Positions 51,835 through 59,262 of a stretch of DNA of 64,000 nucleotides are shown here, one piece after another. How positions within the stretch are numbered: the stretch's first letter is position 1; each line of letters starts with the position of its first letter. The DNA is from an uncultured Clostridia bacterium (GTDB lineage Bacteria > Bacillota > Clostridia > UMGS1810): assembly GCA_934463115.1 (NCBI GenBank), contig CAKSIN010000010.1, positions 1 through 64,000 on the forward strand, written 5' to 3'. The position numbers and the translations under genes were made by a program. Below the pieces are notes generated by a model, which saw only the letters and a list, made by a program, of their open reading frames with translations, was not told where the DNA came from and ran no database searches.

Positions 51835-52200
51835 ATGAACGTTTCAACGGTAATTATATGTGCTGTTTTAGTCGCATTGTGCATATGCGCAGTAATCAGC
51901 TACTCCAAAAAGCTAAAGGGCGGATGCTGCGGAGGCGGGGGCGGCGAGATTAAAGTTAAGCCTGCTGCGGATTCGCGCGGATATGCAAATCGCGCAACGG
52001 TGTACATCGACGGTATGACGTGCTCGCATTGCAAGCTGCATGTGGAAAACGCGTTTAATTCCGAGGACGGTTTCTGCGCTGTTGTTGACCTCAAATCAAA
52101 ATGTGCGCATGTACGTGCAAAGGAAACGATAAATGATGCCGATATGAGAAAAATTGTCGAAAAATCGGGATATTCATATGTAAAAACTGTGCATGAATGA
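51835..52200 (+). CDS. membrane-anchored heavy-metal-associated (HMA) domain protein
   Basis: A 121-residue protein: N-terminal membrane helix (VSTVIICAVLVALCICAVI), a Cys/Gly stretch (KLKGGCCGGGGG) and an HMA domain with the metal-binding GMTCSHCKLHVENAF. Its layout combines a FeoB-associated small membrane protein with a CopZ-like domain. It lies directly upstream of feoA with its own promoter and the shared operator, suggesting a role in metal handling at the membrane. GAGGTG precedes ATG 51835. Confidence 0.85.
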   Translation: MNVSTVIICAVLVALCICAVISYSKKLKGGCCGGGGGEIKVKPAADSRGYANRATVYIDGMTCSHCKLHVENAFNSEDGFCAVVDLKSKCAHVRAKETINDADMRKIVEKSGYSYVKTVHE

Positions 52201-52213
52201 TACAAGAAAACTA

Positions 52214-52272
52214 TTGACATAATCGATTAGTTGTGCTAAACTAACTGTTGAAGGTTAGTTATACATGACTAA
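52214..52272 (+). promoter_or_regulatory. feo promoter with two overlapping operators
   Basis: TTGACA at 52214-52219, 17-base spacer, TAAACT at 52237-52242. Operator copy 2 (TTAGTT-GTGCTA-AACTAA, 52227-52244) covers the -10; copy 3 (TTAGTT-ATACAT-GACTAA, 52255-52272) lies in the leader. Occupancy of copy 2 would block RNA polymerase. Confidence 0.75.
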
Positions 52273-52342
52273 CGAAGTAATACACATTGATTGGCAGCCG
52301 CACCCGTGTGATGCGGCGGAACCGGTCGGAACGGGGGTTAAT

Positions 52343-52555
52343 ATGATGCCGCTTAGTCTTGCCGCAGTAGGCGAAAACAATATTATCAAGAAAATCGGCG
52401 GAAAGCCGGAAGTACGCAAACATCTTGAGAATCTGGGGTTTGTTGTCGGCGGAAATGTGCAGGTTGTCAGCGCACTCGGCGGAAACGTCATTGTAAATGT
52501 TAAAGAAGCACGCGTTGCCATCAGTGAAGAAATGGCTCTCAAGATTATGGTGTGA
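52343..52555 (+). CDS. feoA: FeoA family protein (first copy)
   Basis: A small SH3-like domain protein that assists the FeoB ferrous-iron transporter. MMPLSLAAVGENNIIKKIGG, then EVRKHLENLGFVVGGNV, is typical. The start at 52343 has GGGGG 5 bases upstream and coincides with the usual family N-terminus, giving 70 residues. An in-frame ATG at 52265 would add 26 residues, but lies within the third operator. Confidence 0.9.
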   Translation: MMPLSLAAVGENNIIKKIGGKPEVRKHLENLGFVVGGNVQVVSALGGNVIVNVKEARVAISEEMALKIMV

Positions 52556-52582
52556 AATTTTTAAATTCAAGGAGGATACATA

Positions 52583-52804
52583 ATGAACACGTTAAAGCAG
52601 TCAAAAATCGGGGATAACGTTACCGTGATTAAACTGCACGGTGAAGGTGCCGTTAAGCGCAGACTCATGGATATGGGTATTACAAAAGGTACGCAGATTC
52701 ATGTGCGCAAGGTTGCACCGCTCGGAGATCCGATAGAGGTTACCGTGCGCGGCTATGAGCTTTCGCTCAGAAAAGCCGATGCAGAAATGATTGAAGTTCA
52801 GTAG
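52583..52804 (+). CDS. feoA: FeoA family protein (second copy)
   Basis: A 73-residue FeoA domain: TLKQSKIGDNVTVIKLHGEG, then VKRRLMDMGITKGTQIHVRK and GDPIEVTVRGYELSLRK. AAGGAGG precedes the ATG. Two tandem feoA genes ahead of feoB are common in Clostridia; the two are clearly diverged from each other. Confidence 0.94.
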   Translation: MNTLKQSKIGDNVTVIKLHGEGAVKRRLMDMGITKGTQIHVRKVAPLGDPIEVTVRGYELSLRKADAEMIEVQ

Positions 52805-52842
52805 TAGTTTAAAAGAATCAAATTTTGTCAGGGGGAATGGAC

Positions 52843-55332
52843 ATGAACATTAAGATCGCCCTTGCGGGTAATCCAAACTGTGGAAAGACAACGTTGTTTA
52901 ATGCTCTCACAGGTTCCAATCAATTTGTCGGAAACTGGCCGGGAGTTACTGTAGAAAAAAAGGAAGGAAAGCTTAAAAAACACGACGGAGTGGTTATTAC
53001 CGACCTTCCGGGTATATATTCTCTTTCTCCGTACACACTTGAAGAAGTCGTTGCAAGAAATTATCTTGTAGATGAAAGACCGGACGCAGTGCTTAACATT
53101 GTCGACGGTACAAACCTCGAGAGAAACTTGTATCTTACAACACAGCTTACAGAGCTTGGTATTCCGGTTGTAATTGCTATCAACATGATGGACGTTGTGC
53201 GCAAAAACGGTGATAAGATTAACATTGCCGAACTTTCGCGCGAACTCGGCTGCAAAATAGTCGAAATATCGGCACTCAAAGGCGACGGCGTTATGGAAGC
53301 AGCCGAGGCTGCAATCAAGGCTGCCGAATCGGGCAAAACACTTCCGATGCATACATTCAGCGGAGCTGTTGAGCATGCAATTGCTCACATTGAAGAAGCT
53401 GTATTGCATGAAATGAGCGAAGAAAAGCAGAGATGGTACGCAATAAAGATTTTTGAGCGTGACGAAAAGATTATTTCAAAGCTCGGAATTTCAGAAAACG
53501 TCCTCAGTCATATAGAAACAGATATTAAGGCTGCCGAAGATGAACTTGATGATGATGCCGAGAGCATTATCACCAACGAGAGGTACATATATATCGCTCA
53601 AATCATCAAGGGCTGCTACAAAAAGAAAAATGCCGGCAAACTGTCGACATCGGATAAGATAGATAAAGTTGTTACAAACCGCTGGCTCGGATTGCCGATA
53701 TTCGCTGTTATAATGTTTTTGGTTTACTATATTTCAATGGTAACCGTCGGCTCTATGGCAACGGATTGGGCAAATGACGGACTGTTCGGCGACGGATATC
53801 ATTTGTTCGGAATCGGTTCTGCCGAGTACGGCGATGTTGCCGACGAATACGGCGAAGCCGCTCAGGTTGTAAACGGATATATAGAATATGCATCCGAAAA
53901 CGGAGTTGATACCGATGATGTCAGTGCAGCACTCGACGCCGAGTCGGAAGACTTTAATGTAACTGCTGCTAAGGATGCATTGGATAAATTTGTTAAAGAA
54001 GTATCGGATATAAACAAGGCAACATATACCGTTGTTGATGAAGAAACAATGGCAGATGAAGAAGTTACATCCACATACAAGGATTTGGTTGCCGCAGCAA
54101 AGACATATGAAGATTATGATTGCACAGATCCTGATCCGGCTGAGTACGGAATATGGGTTCCCGGTATCCCGGTTCTTGTATCCGATGCACTTGATAAAGC
54201 AAATTGTGCCGATTGGCTCGCAGGACTCATTAACGACGGTATAGTAGCCGGTGTCGGTGCTGTCCTCGGATTTGTTCCGCAGATGCTCGTATTGTTCCTG
54301 CTCCTCGCATTCCTCGAGGCTTGCGGTTACATGGCACGTATTGCATTCGTACTCGACAGAGTATTCAGAAAATTCGGTCTTTCGGGTAAATCTTTCATTC
54401 CGATGCTTATCGGAACAGGATGCGGTGTTCCCGGAATCATGGCATCACGTACGATAGAGAATGACCGCGACCGCAAAATGACAATCATGACAACAACATT
54501 TATTCCCTGCGGTGCAAAGGTTCCCTTTATAGCAATGATTGCCGGCGCAATATTCGGCGGTTCGGCATGGGTTGCAACTTCGGCATATTTCGTAGGAATG
54601 GCAGCTATCGTTGTATCGGGCATTATGCTCAAGAAAACAAAAATGTTTGCGGGCGATCCGGCACCGTTCGTTATGGAGCTCCCGGCATATCACATGCCTA
54701 CACTTCTCAACGTTTTGCGCAGCATGTGGGAGCGCGGATGGTCGTTTATCAAAAAAGCCGGAACGATTATTCTTCTTTCAACCATACTCGTTTGGTTTAC
54801 AAGCTACTTTGGTTTTGTAGACGGCAAGTTCATGATGCTTGAAGAAGATCAGCTCAATATGAGTATTCTTGCCACAATAGGCGGAGCAATTGCATGGATA
54901 TTCAAACCCCTCGGCTGGGGCGAATGGCAGGCAGCGGTTGCGTCGATTACAGGCCTTGTTGCAAAGGAAAACATCGTTGGTACAATGGGTATTTTGTACG
55001 GCGGCGGTGACGGAAGTGTTTATGCAAATCTTGCAAACACATTTACGGCGGTTACAGGATATTCGTTCCTTGTATTCAACCTTCTCTGCGCACCTTGCTT
55101 TGCAGCTATCGGCGCTATCAAGCGTGAAATGAACAATGCAAAATGGACATGGTTTGCAATTGGTTATCAGTGCGGATTTGCATATGTTATTTCGCTTATT
55201 ATCAACCAGCTCGGAAATGCGTTTACGGGCAATATGAACGTTGTAGGTGTGGTTGTTGCAGTAGCGCTTATTGCCGCAATGGTATACATGCTGTTCAAGC
55301 CGTATAAAGAGGCAGACACACTTAAAATGTAA
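52843..55332 (+). CDS. feoB: ferrous iron transporter FeoB
   Basis: The membrane Fe(II) transporter with an N-terminal GTPase: G1 GNPNCGKTTLFNAL (residues 8-21), G2/G3 WPGVTVEKKEG and DLPGIYSLSPYTLEE, G4 INMMD. The membrane part has two Gate domains with GTGCGVPGIMASRTIEN and the conserved Cys in CGAKVPF. 829 residues: longer than usual because of an acidic insertion of about 130 residues (roughly 305-440) after the first membrane helix. ATG 52843 has GGGGGA 6 bases upstream. Followed by the Cys-rich partner gene. Confidence 0.96.
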   Translation: MNIKIALAGNPNCGKTTLFNALTGSNQFVGNWPGVTVEKKEGKLKKHDGVVITDLPGIYSLSPYTLEEVVARNYLVDERPDAVLNIVDGTNLERNLYLTTQLTELGIPVVIAINMMDVVRKNGDKINIAELSRELGCKIVEISALKGDGVMEAAEAAIKAAESGKTLPMHTFSGAVEHAIAHIEEAVLHEMSEEKQRWYAIKIFERDEKIISKLGISENVLSHIETDIKAAEDELDDDAESIITNERYIYIAQIIKGCYKKKNAGKLSTSDKIDKVVTNRWLGLPIFAVIMFLVYYISMVTVGSMATDWANDGLFGDGYHLFGIGSAEYGDVADEYGEAAQVVNGYIEYASENGVDTDDVSAALDAESEDFNVTAAKDALDKFVKEVSDINKATYTVVDEETMADEEVTSTYKDLVAAAKTYEDYDCTDPDPAEYGIWVPGIPVLVSDALDKANCADWLAGLINDGIVAGVGAVLGFVPQMLVLFLLLAFLEACGYMARIAFVLDRVFRKFGLSGKSFIPMLIGTGCGVPGIMASRTIENDRDRKMTIMTTTFIPCGAKVPFIAMIAGAIFGGSAWVATSAYFVGMAAIVVSGIMLKKTKMFAGDPAPFVMELPAYHMPTLLNVLRSMWERGWSFIKKAGTIILLSTILVWFTSYFGFVDGKFMMLEEDQLNMSILATIGGAIAWIFKPLGWGEWQAAVASITGLVAKENIVGTMGILYGGGDGSVYANLANTFTAVTGYSFLVFNLLCAPCFAAIGAIKREMNNAKWTWFAIGYQCGFAYVISLIINQLGNAFTGNMNVVGVVVAVALIAAMVYMLFKPYKEADTLKM

Positions 55333-55370
55333 TGTAAAATGTGAATATAATACACGGGAGGACTTGTGCT

Positions 55371-55547
55371 ATGATGACATGGATTTTGAGTAATATCGGA
55401 ACAATTGTTGTATCTGCAATACTTGTGGCTGTTGTGTTGATAATAGTGAATTATCTTCGCAGAAACAAGGCGGCGGGCAAGTCCTCTTGTGGATGCAACT
55501 GTGCCGGATGTGCCATGCGCGGCAATTGTCACGGCGAAAAAAAGTAA
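55371..55547 (+). CDS. FeoB-associated Cys-rich membrane protein
   Basis: 58 residues: one membrane helix (IGTIVVSAILVAVVLIIVNY), a basic turn and a Cys-rich tail (CGCNCAGCAMRGNC) that may bind iron. Proteins of this form regularly follow feoB in Firmicutes and may stand in for FeoC. GGGAGG lies upstream of tandem ATGs. Confidence 0.9.
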   Translation: MMTWILSNIGTIVVSAILVAVVLIIVNYLRRNKAAGKSSCGCNCAGCAMRGNCHGEKK

Positions 55548-55569
55548 TTTAAAAAAGGATATGATTTAT

Positions 55570-55809
55570 ATGAAATTTGTTGATTTTTTGAAGAATGATA
55601 AAGTTTTGTTTTTTGCCGGCGGTTTGCTGACTGCGGCATACGGCAAAAAAGTTCTGACGAGCGATAAAACCCGCAAGGCCTGCGTAACGGGACTTGCAAA
55701 ATGCATGCAGTTGCAGAATGAAGCGAAAGAAAGCTTCAAGAATATGAAAGAGGAAGCCGAAGATATATGCTATGATGCTAAATCGGAAGCTAATCTTCAG
55801 GATAAATAA
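55570..55809 (+). CDS. small DUF6110-like membrane protein
   Basis: A 79-residue protein: a short N-terminal hydrophobic stretch (VLFFAGGLLTAAYGKKVLTS) and an amphipathic helical tail. The pattern F-x-G-G-x-L, K-x-L-T-S, then KACVTGLAKCMQLQNEAKES, recalls DUF6110 proteins found beside P-type ATPases in Clostridia. Its position between the Feo genes and the P1B ATPase suggests partnership with the ATPase. AAAGGA upstream; ATG 55561 is an alternative start. The family call is from memory. Confidence 0.65.
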   Translation: MKFVDFLKNDKVLFFAGGLLTAAYGKKVLTSDKTRKACVTGLAKCMQLQNEAKESFKNMKEEAEDICYDAKSEANLQDK

Positions 55810-55814
55810 GTAAA

Positions 55815-55873
55815 ATCAATGATACGTGACTCGAACCTGCATTTGGATTGAGTCACGTATGTCTGTTCATTGA
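55815..55873. other. hairpin between the DUF6110-like and ATPase genes
   Basis: ATACGTGACTC (55822-55832) pairs perfectly with 55850-55860. Further outward, TCAATGA near 55816 can pair with TCATTGA near 55866 across an internal loop. No U-run follows, so it may be a processing or attenuation structure rather than a full terminator. Confidence 0.6.
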
Positions 55874-55892
55874 CATAGGAGGCATGTAAATT

Positions 55893-57974
55893 ATGAAATA
55901 TGAAATTATTTACGACAAGCCCGGCAGAATCCGTCTGCGTGCCGGCCGCGGAGCATTTTCGAAAAAAACGGAGACAAGCTTGGCAGAACACCTTTTCGGA
56001 ATACAGGGTGTAAAAAGTGCCGAGGTTTCGGCAGTAAACGGAGGTATGCTTGTTTGCTACACCGGTGATTGCCGCTCCGATATTCTCTTCACTGTGTCTG
56101 AACTGAATGCCTCAACACTCAAAGAACAGGAATTGTCTCCGGCGCGGATTATTGACGAGGAGTTCAAAGACGATTTGATTTCTCTTATAAAAAAGAGAGT
56201 TTTAATGAGAATATTTGTTCCGAATTTTTTGAGTTTACCGCTGACGGTGTTTCGCGCAGTGCCTTTTGTAAAAAAAGGTTTAAGCAGCCTTATGAATGGT
56301 AATCTGAGCGTGGATGTTCTCGATGCGGTGTCAATTTCTGCATCAATACTTACCGGTTCACCGTCCACCGCGTCGTCTGTAATGACTCTCCTGGGAGTAT
56401 CGTCACTTTTGGAAAATTACACGCGGAAAAAGACAAGCACAGCCCTGTCGGACAGCCTTGCACTGAATATCGAAAAGGTTTGGCGTATAGGAGAAAACGG
56501 GGAGGAATGTATTCCGCTTGCTGAGGTGAAGGACGGCGATGTGCTGCGTGTACGCAGCGGAAGCATGATACCGGCAGACGGTGTTGTAGTATCGGGAAAT
56601 GCCGGTGTAAACGAAGCGTCAATGACCGGAGAATCATTTTTACAGTTAAAATCCGACGGCATGACTGTGTATGCCGGAACAGTGGTTGAAGAAGGATGCA
56701 TTGATATCCGTTCCTCCGGATGTGCCGATGACAGCAGAATACGCGGTATCGTCGAAATGATAGAAAGCTCCGAACAGCTGAAATCCGGAACACAGACACG
56801 CGCCGAGAGCTTTGCCGACGCGCTTGTGCCGTTCAGCCTTTTGGGGTGTGCGGTTACATATCTGTTAACGCGAAATGTGACAAAAGCCATGTCGGTTCTC
56901 ATGGTCGATTATTCGTGCGCCGTTAAGCTGTCAACACCGATTTGCGTTATTTCGGCAATGCGCGAGGCAACCAATTATGATATAATGGTAAAAGGCGGCC
57001 GCTTCCTTGAAAATTATGCTTTTGCCGATACGATTGTTTTTGATAAAACCGGTACGCTCACAGTGTCGTGCCCGAATCTTGCAAAAATTGTAACGTTCGG
57101 CGAATACGGAGAAGACGATATATTGCGCATAGCTGCATGCCTTGAGGAACATTTTCCGCACAGCGTGGCAAAGGCGATAGTTCACGCTGCCGAGGTCAAA
57201 GGACTGGAACACCGCGAGGAACACGCGGAAGTCGAGTATATTGTGGCGCACGGAATATCGTCGGTTTTAAACGGCAAAAGAGCGCTGATAGGCAGCGCGC
57301 ATTTTATTTTTGATGATGAAAAAATCCCCCTCGGCGACGAGCAGAAAAAGGATATAGAACGCCTCGGCGAAAGGTATTCCATGGTCTACCTTGCAATAGG
57401 CGGAAGCCTGTGCGGCATCTTGTGTATTGAGGATCCTGTGCGTCCGGATGCTGCGGATACAATCGATAAACTCCGAAACAAAGGATTCAGCGATATCCTT
57501 ATGATAACCGGCGACGGCGAGAGCACGGCAATGAGCGTGTGTAAAGAACTCGGTATAGGCAGATTCTATGCGCGTGTTCTCCCGGAGGATAAGCTGAATA
57601 TAGTAAATGATATCAAATCCGGCGGACACAAAGTTGTTATGGTCGGCGACGGAATAAACGATTCTCCGGCGCTTGCGGCCGCCGATGTGTCTGTTGCCAT
57701 GAGGGACGCGTCGGATATTGCCCGCGAAACGGCGGATATCACGCTTCTGTCGTCCGATTTGGAAAGACTTGTTGTGCTGCGCGAACTGAGCAAAAAGCTT
57801 TTCGACAGGATTCATGCCAATTATCGGTTTATAACGCTTTTCAACAGTGCGCTGCTCGCACTCGGAATCGGCGGGATAATATCTCCGGTGACAGGTGCGC
57901 TTTTGCACAATCTGTCCACGACATGCGTGTGCATAAACGGAATGAAACCGTTCCTCGGCGAGGGTGATTTGTAA
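55893..57974 (+). CDS. P1B-type heavy-metal ATPase with DYSCAVK membrane motif
   Basis: 693 residues with all P-type ATPase landmarks: MTGES near 244-248, the phosphorylated Asp384 in DKTGT, the nucleotide-domain His-Pro in FPHSVAKAI, MITGDGES, and GDGINDSPALAAADVSVAM from 585. The N-terminal domain (KPGRIRLRAGRGAF) lacks CxxC. The transport helix reads DYSCAVKLSTP (339-349) instead of CPC, so it is not a standard Cu or Zn/Cd exporter. This type resembles, from memory, the P1B-6 group that includes ferrosome FezB; the Feo genes just upstream support iron as cargo. The metal is inferred, not shown. Confidence 0.88.
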   Translation: MKYEIIYDKPGRIRLRAGRGAFSKKTETSLAEHLFGIQGVKSAEVSAVNGGMLVCYTGDCRSDILFTVSELNASTLKEQELSPARIIDEEFKDDLISLIKKRVLMRIFVPNFLSLPLTVFRAVPFVKKGLSSLMNGNLSVDVLDAVSISASILTGSPSTASSVMTLLGVSSLLENYTRKKTSTALSDSLALNIEKVWRIGENGEECIPLAEVKDGDVLRVRSGSMIPADGVVVSGNAGVNEASMTGESFLQLKSDGMTVYAGTVVEEGCIDIRSSGCADDSRIRGIVEMIESSEQLKSGTQTRAESFADALVPFSLLGCAVTYLLTRNVTKAMSVLMVDYSCAVKLSTPICVISAMREATNYDIMVKGGRFLENYAFADTIVFDKTGTLTVSCPNLAKIVTFGEYGEDDILRIAACLEEHFPHSVAKAIVHAAEVKGLEHREEHAEVEYIVAHGISSVLNGKRALIGSAHFIFDDEKIPLGDEQKKDIERLGERYSMVYLAIGGSLCGILCIEDPVRPDAADTIDKLRNKGFSDILMITGDGESTAMSVCKELGIGRFYARVLPEDKLNIVNDIKSGGHKVVMVGDGINDSPALAAADVSVAMRDASDIARETADITLLSSDLERLVVLRELSKKLFDRIHANYRFITLFNSALLALGIGGIISPVTGALLHNLSTTCVCINGMKPFLGEGDL

Positions 57975-58002
57975 ACATATTGATAACAAACGGTGTACTC
58001 TA

Positions 58003-58031
58003 TTGCAAAAAAATTTTGGTTGTGCTACAAT
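58003..58031 (+). promoter_or_regulatory. promoter of the alarmone synthetase gene
   Basis: TTGCAA at 58003-58008, 17-base spacer, TACAAT at 58026-58031. Confidence 0.7.
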
Positions 58032-58086
58032 CCAATTGCAGGCAAAAGTAATTTATGTGTGTTGCCTGACAAAAGGAGTGTAGCAA

Positions 58087-58761
58087 ATGGAAAGAGAGTT
58101 ACAAAAGACGATACCGAACCAGCTAATGGTTACAACAATACAGAACCCCGAGTTCGAAAAGACATTTAATAATTTTCAGGAAATAATGATGATGTACAAT
58201 TGTGCAGTCCGTGAGGTAAAAACCAAATTTGAGGTTCTCAATGACGAACTTGCGGTAAATAACAACCGAAATCCGATAGAGGTTATTAAATCACGGCTGA
58301 AAAAACCGCAGAGCATTTATCAGAAACTTATGCGTAAAGGTTTGCCCGTGAGCACGGAATCAATGTTCGAAAACCTTAACGATGTTGCCGGAATACGCGT
58401 TGTGTGCACATTTGTGGACGATATATACGAAATCGCCCGAATGCTTGCGCGCCAGGATGATATCACCGTTGTTGAGGTTAAGGACTATATAAAGAATCCG
58501 AAAGAAAACGGATATCGGAGTTACCACATGATAGTTGAGGTTCCGGTTTTCTTTTCGAAACGCAAGATGAATATGAAAGTTGAGGTTCAGCTGCGTACAA
58601 TAGCAATGGATTTTTGGGCGAGCCTGGAGCATACCATGAAGTATAAAAAGGACATTCAGAATTCCGAAATAATATCGGATGAACTTAAGCATTGTGCCGA
58701 TCTGATAGCGGAAACAGACCTCAAAATGCAGGCAATTAACAATAAAATTCAAAGAAACTGA
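58087..58761 (+). CDS. small alarmone synthetase (RelQ/YjbM-like GTP pyrophosphokinase)
   Basis: A 224-residue single-domain RelA/SpoT synthetase that makes (p)ppGpp from ATP and GDP/GTP. The synthetase fold shows SRLKKPQSIYQKLMRKG, DVAGIRVVCTFVDDIYEIA, NGYRSYHMIVEVPVF and the catalytic EVQLRTIAMDFWASLEH. No HD hydrolase, TGS or ACT domain. AAAGGAG precedes the ATG. Monocistronic with its own promoter. Confidence 0.94.
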   Translation: MERELQKTIPNQLMVTTIQNPEFEKTFNNFQEIMMMYNCAVREVKTKFEVLNDELAVNNNRNPIEVIKSRLKKPQSIYQKLMRKGLPVSTESMFENLNDVAGIRVVCTFVDDIYEIARMLARQDDITVVEVKDYIKNPKENGYRSYHMIVEVPVFFSKRKMNMKVEVQLRTIAMDFWASLEHTMKYKKDIQNSEIISDELKHCADLIAETDLKMQAINNKIQRN

Positions 58762-58862
58762 TAAATTATTGTGATACAATTGATGAGTGTCAAACTCCCG
58801 GGAAGAATGTGAATAAAAACAATAAACTTTTGAGTAAAAATCACAGAAATGTAATTTTTATC

Positions 58863-58890
58863 TTGACTTTTGGCAAAAAACATTTATAAT
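58863..58890 (+). promoter_or_regulatory. promoter of the SCIFF operon
   Basis: TTGACT at 58863-58868, 16-base spacer, perfect TATAAT at 58885-58890 (a second TATAAT-like hexamer lies just downstream). Confidence 0.75.
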
Positions 58891-58932
58891 GTATAATATA
58901 TGCGTATTTTATTTAAAGGAGAATATAAGATT

Positions 58933-59196
58933 ATGAACAGAATCCAGACACTTGATACAAGAAACTTGACGGAGTGTGAGGGCGGATGCGGCGAATGTCA
59001 GACATCGTGTCAGTCTGCATGCAAAACATCATGCGGTGTTGCAAACCAGTCGTGCGAAAACACATCGAGAATAGTTACCCTGAACACAAGAAACTTAACA
59101 GAGTGTGAGGGCGGATGCGGCGAATGTCAGACATCGTGTCAGTCTGCATGCAAAACATCATGCGGCGTTGCAAATCAGCCGTGTGAAAACAACTGA
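58933..59196 (+). CDS. scfA: tandem-duplicated SCIFF precursor peptide
   Basis: An 87-residue Cys-rich precursor. Each half has the SCIFF signature GCGECQTSCQSACKTSCGVA, with Cys at 15, 19, 22, 26, 30, 34, 41 and again exactly 43 residues later (58 to 84). Ordinary SCIFF peptides are about 45 residues with one such unit. The DNA repeats with a period of 129 bases, about 58957-59061 and 59086-59190, with only a few, mostly silent, differences. The leader-like RIQTLDTRNLTE is also duplicated (RIVTLNTRNLTE), so both units may be modified. AAAGGAG precedes ATG 58933. The maturase follows. Confidence 0.93.
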   Translation: MNRIQTLDTRNLTECEGGCGECQTSCQSACKTSCGVANQSCENTSRIVTLNTRNLTECEGGCGECQTSCQSACKTSCGVANQPCENN

Positions 59197-59215
59197 TTTA
59201 CCGAAAGTGAGTAAT

Positions 59216-59246
59216 CCGACCGCCGACGTGCGGTCGGAAATTTTTT
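59216..59246 (+). terminator. attenuator-like terminator between SCIFF peptide and maturase
   Basis: CCGACCGC (59216-59223) pairs with GCGGTCGG (59230-59237), loop CGACGT, followed by AAATTTTTT. Partial termination here would give more peptide than maturase transcript. Confidence 0.85.
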
Positions 59247-59262
59247 ATGAGGATTTTGAAAT

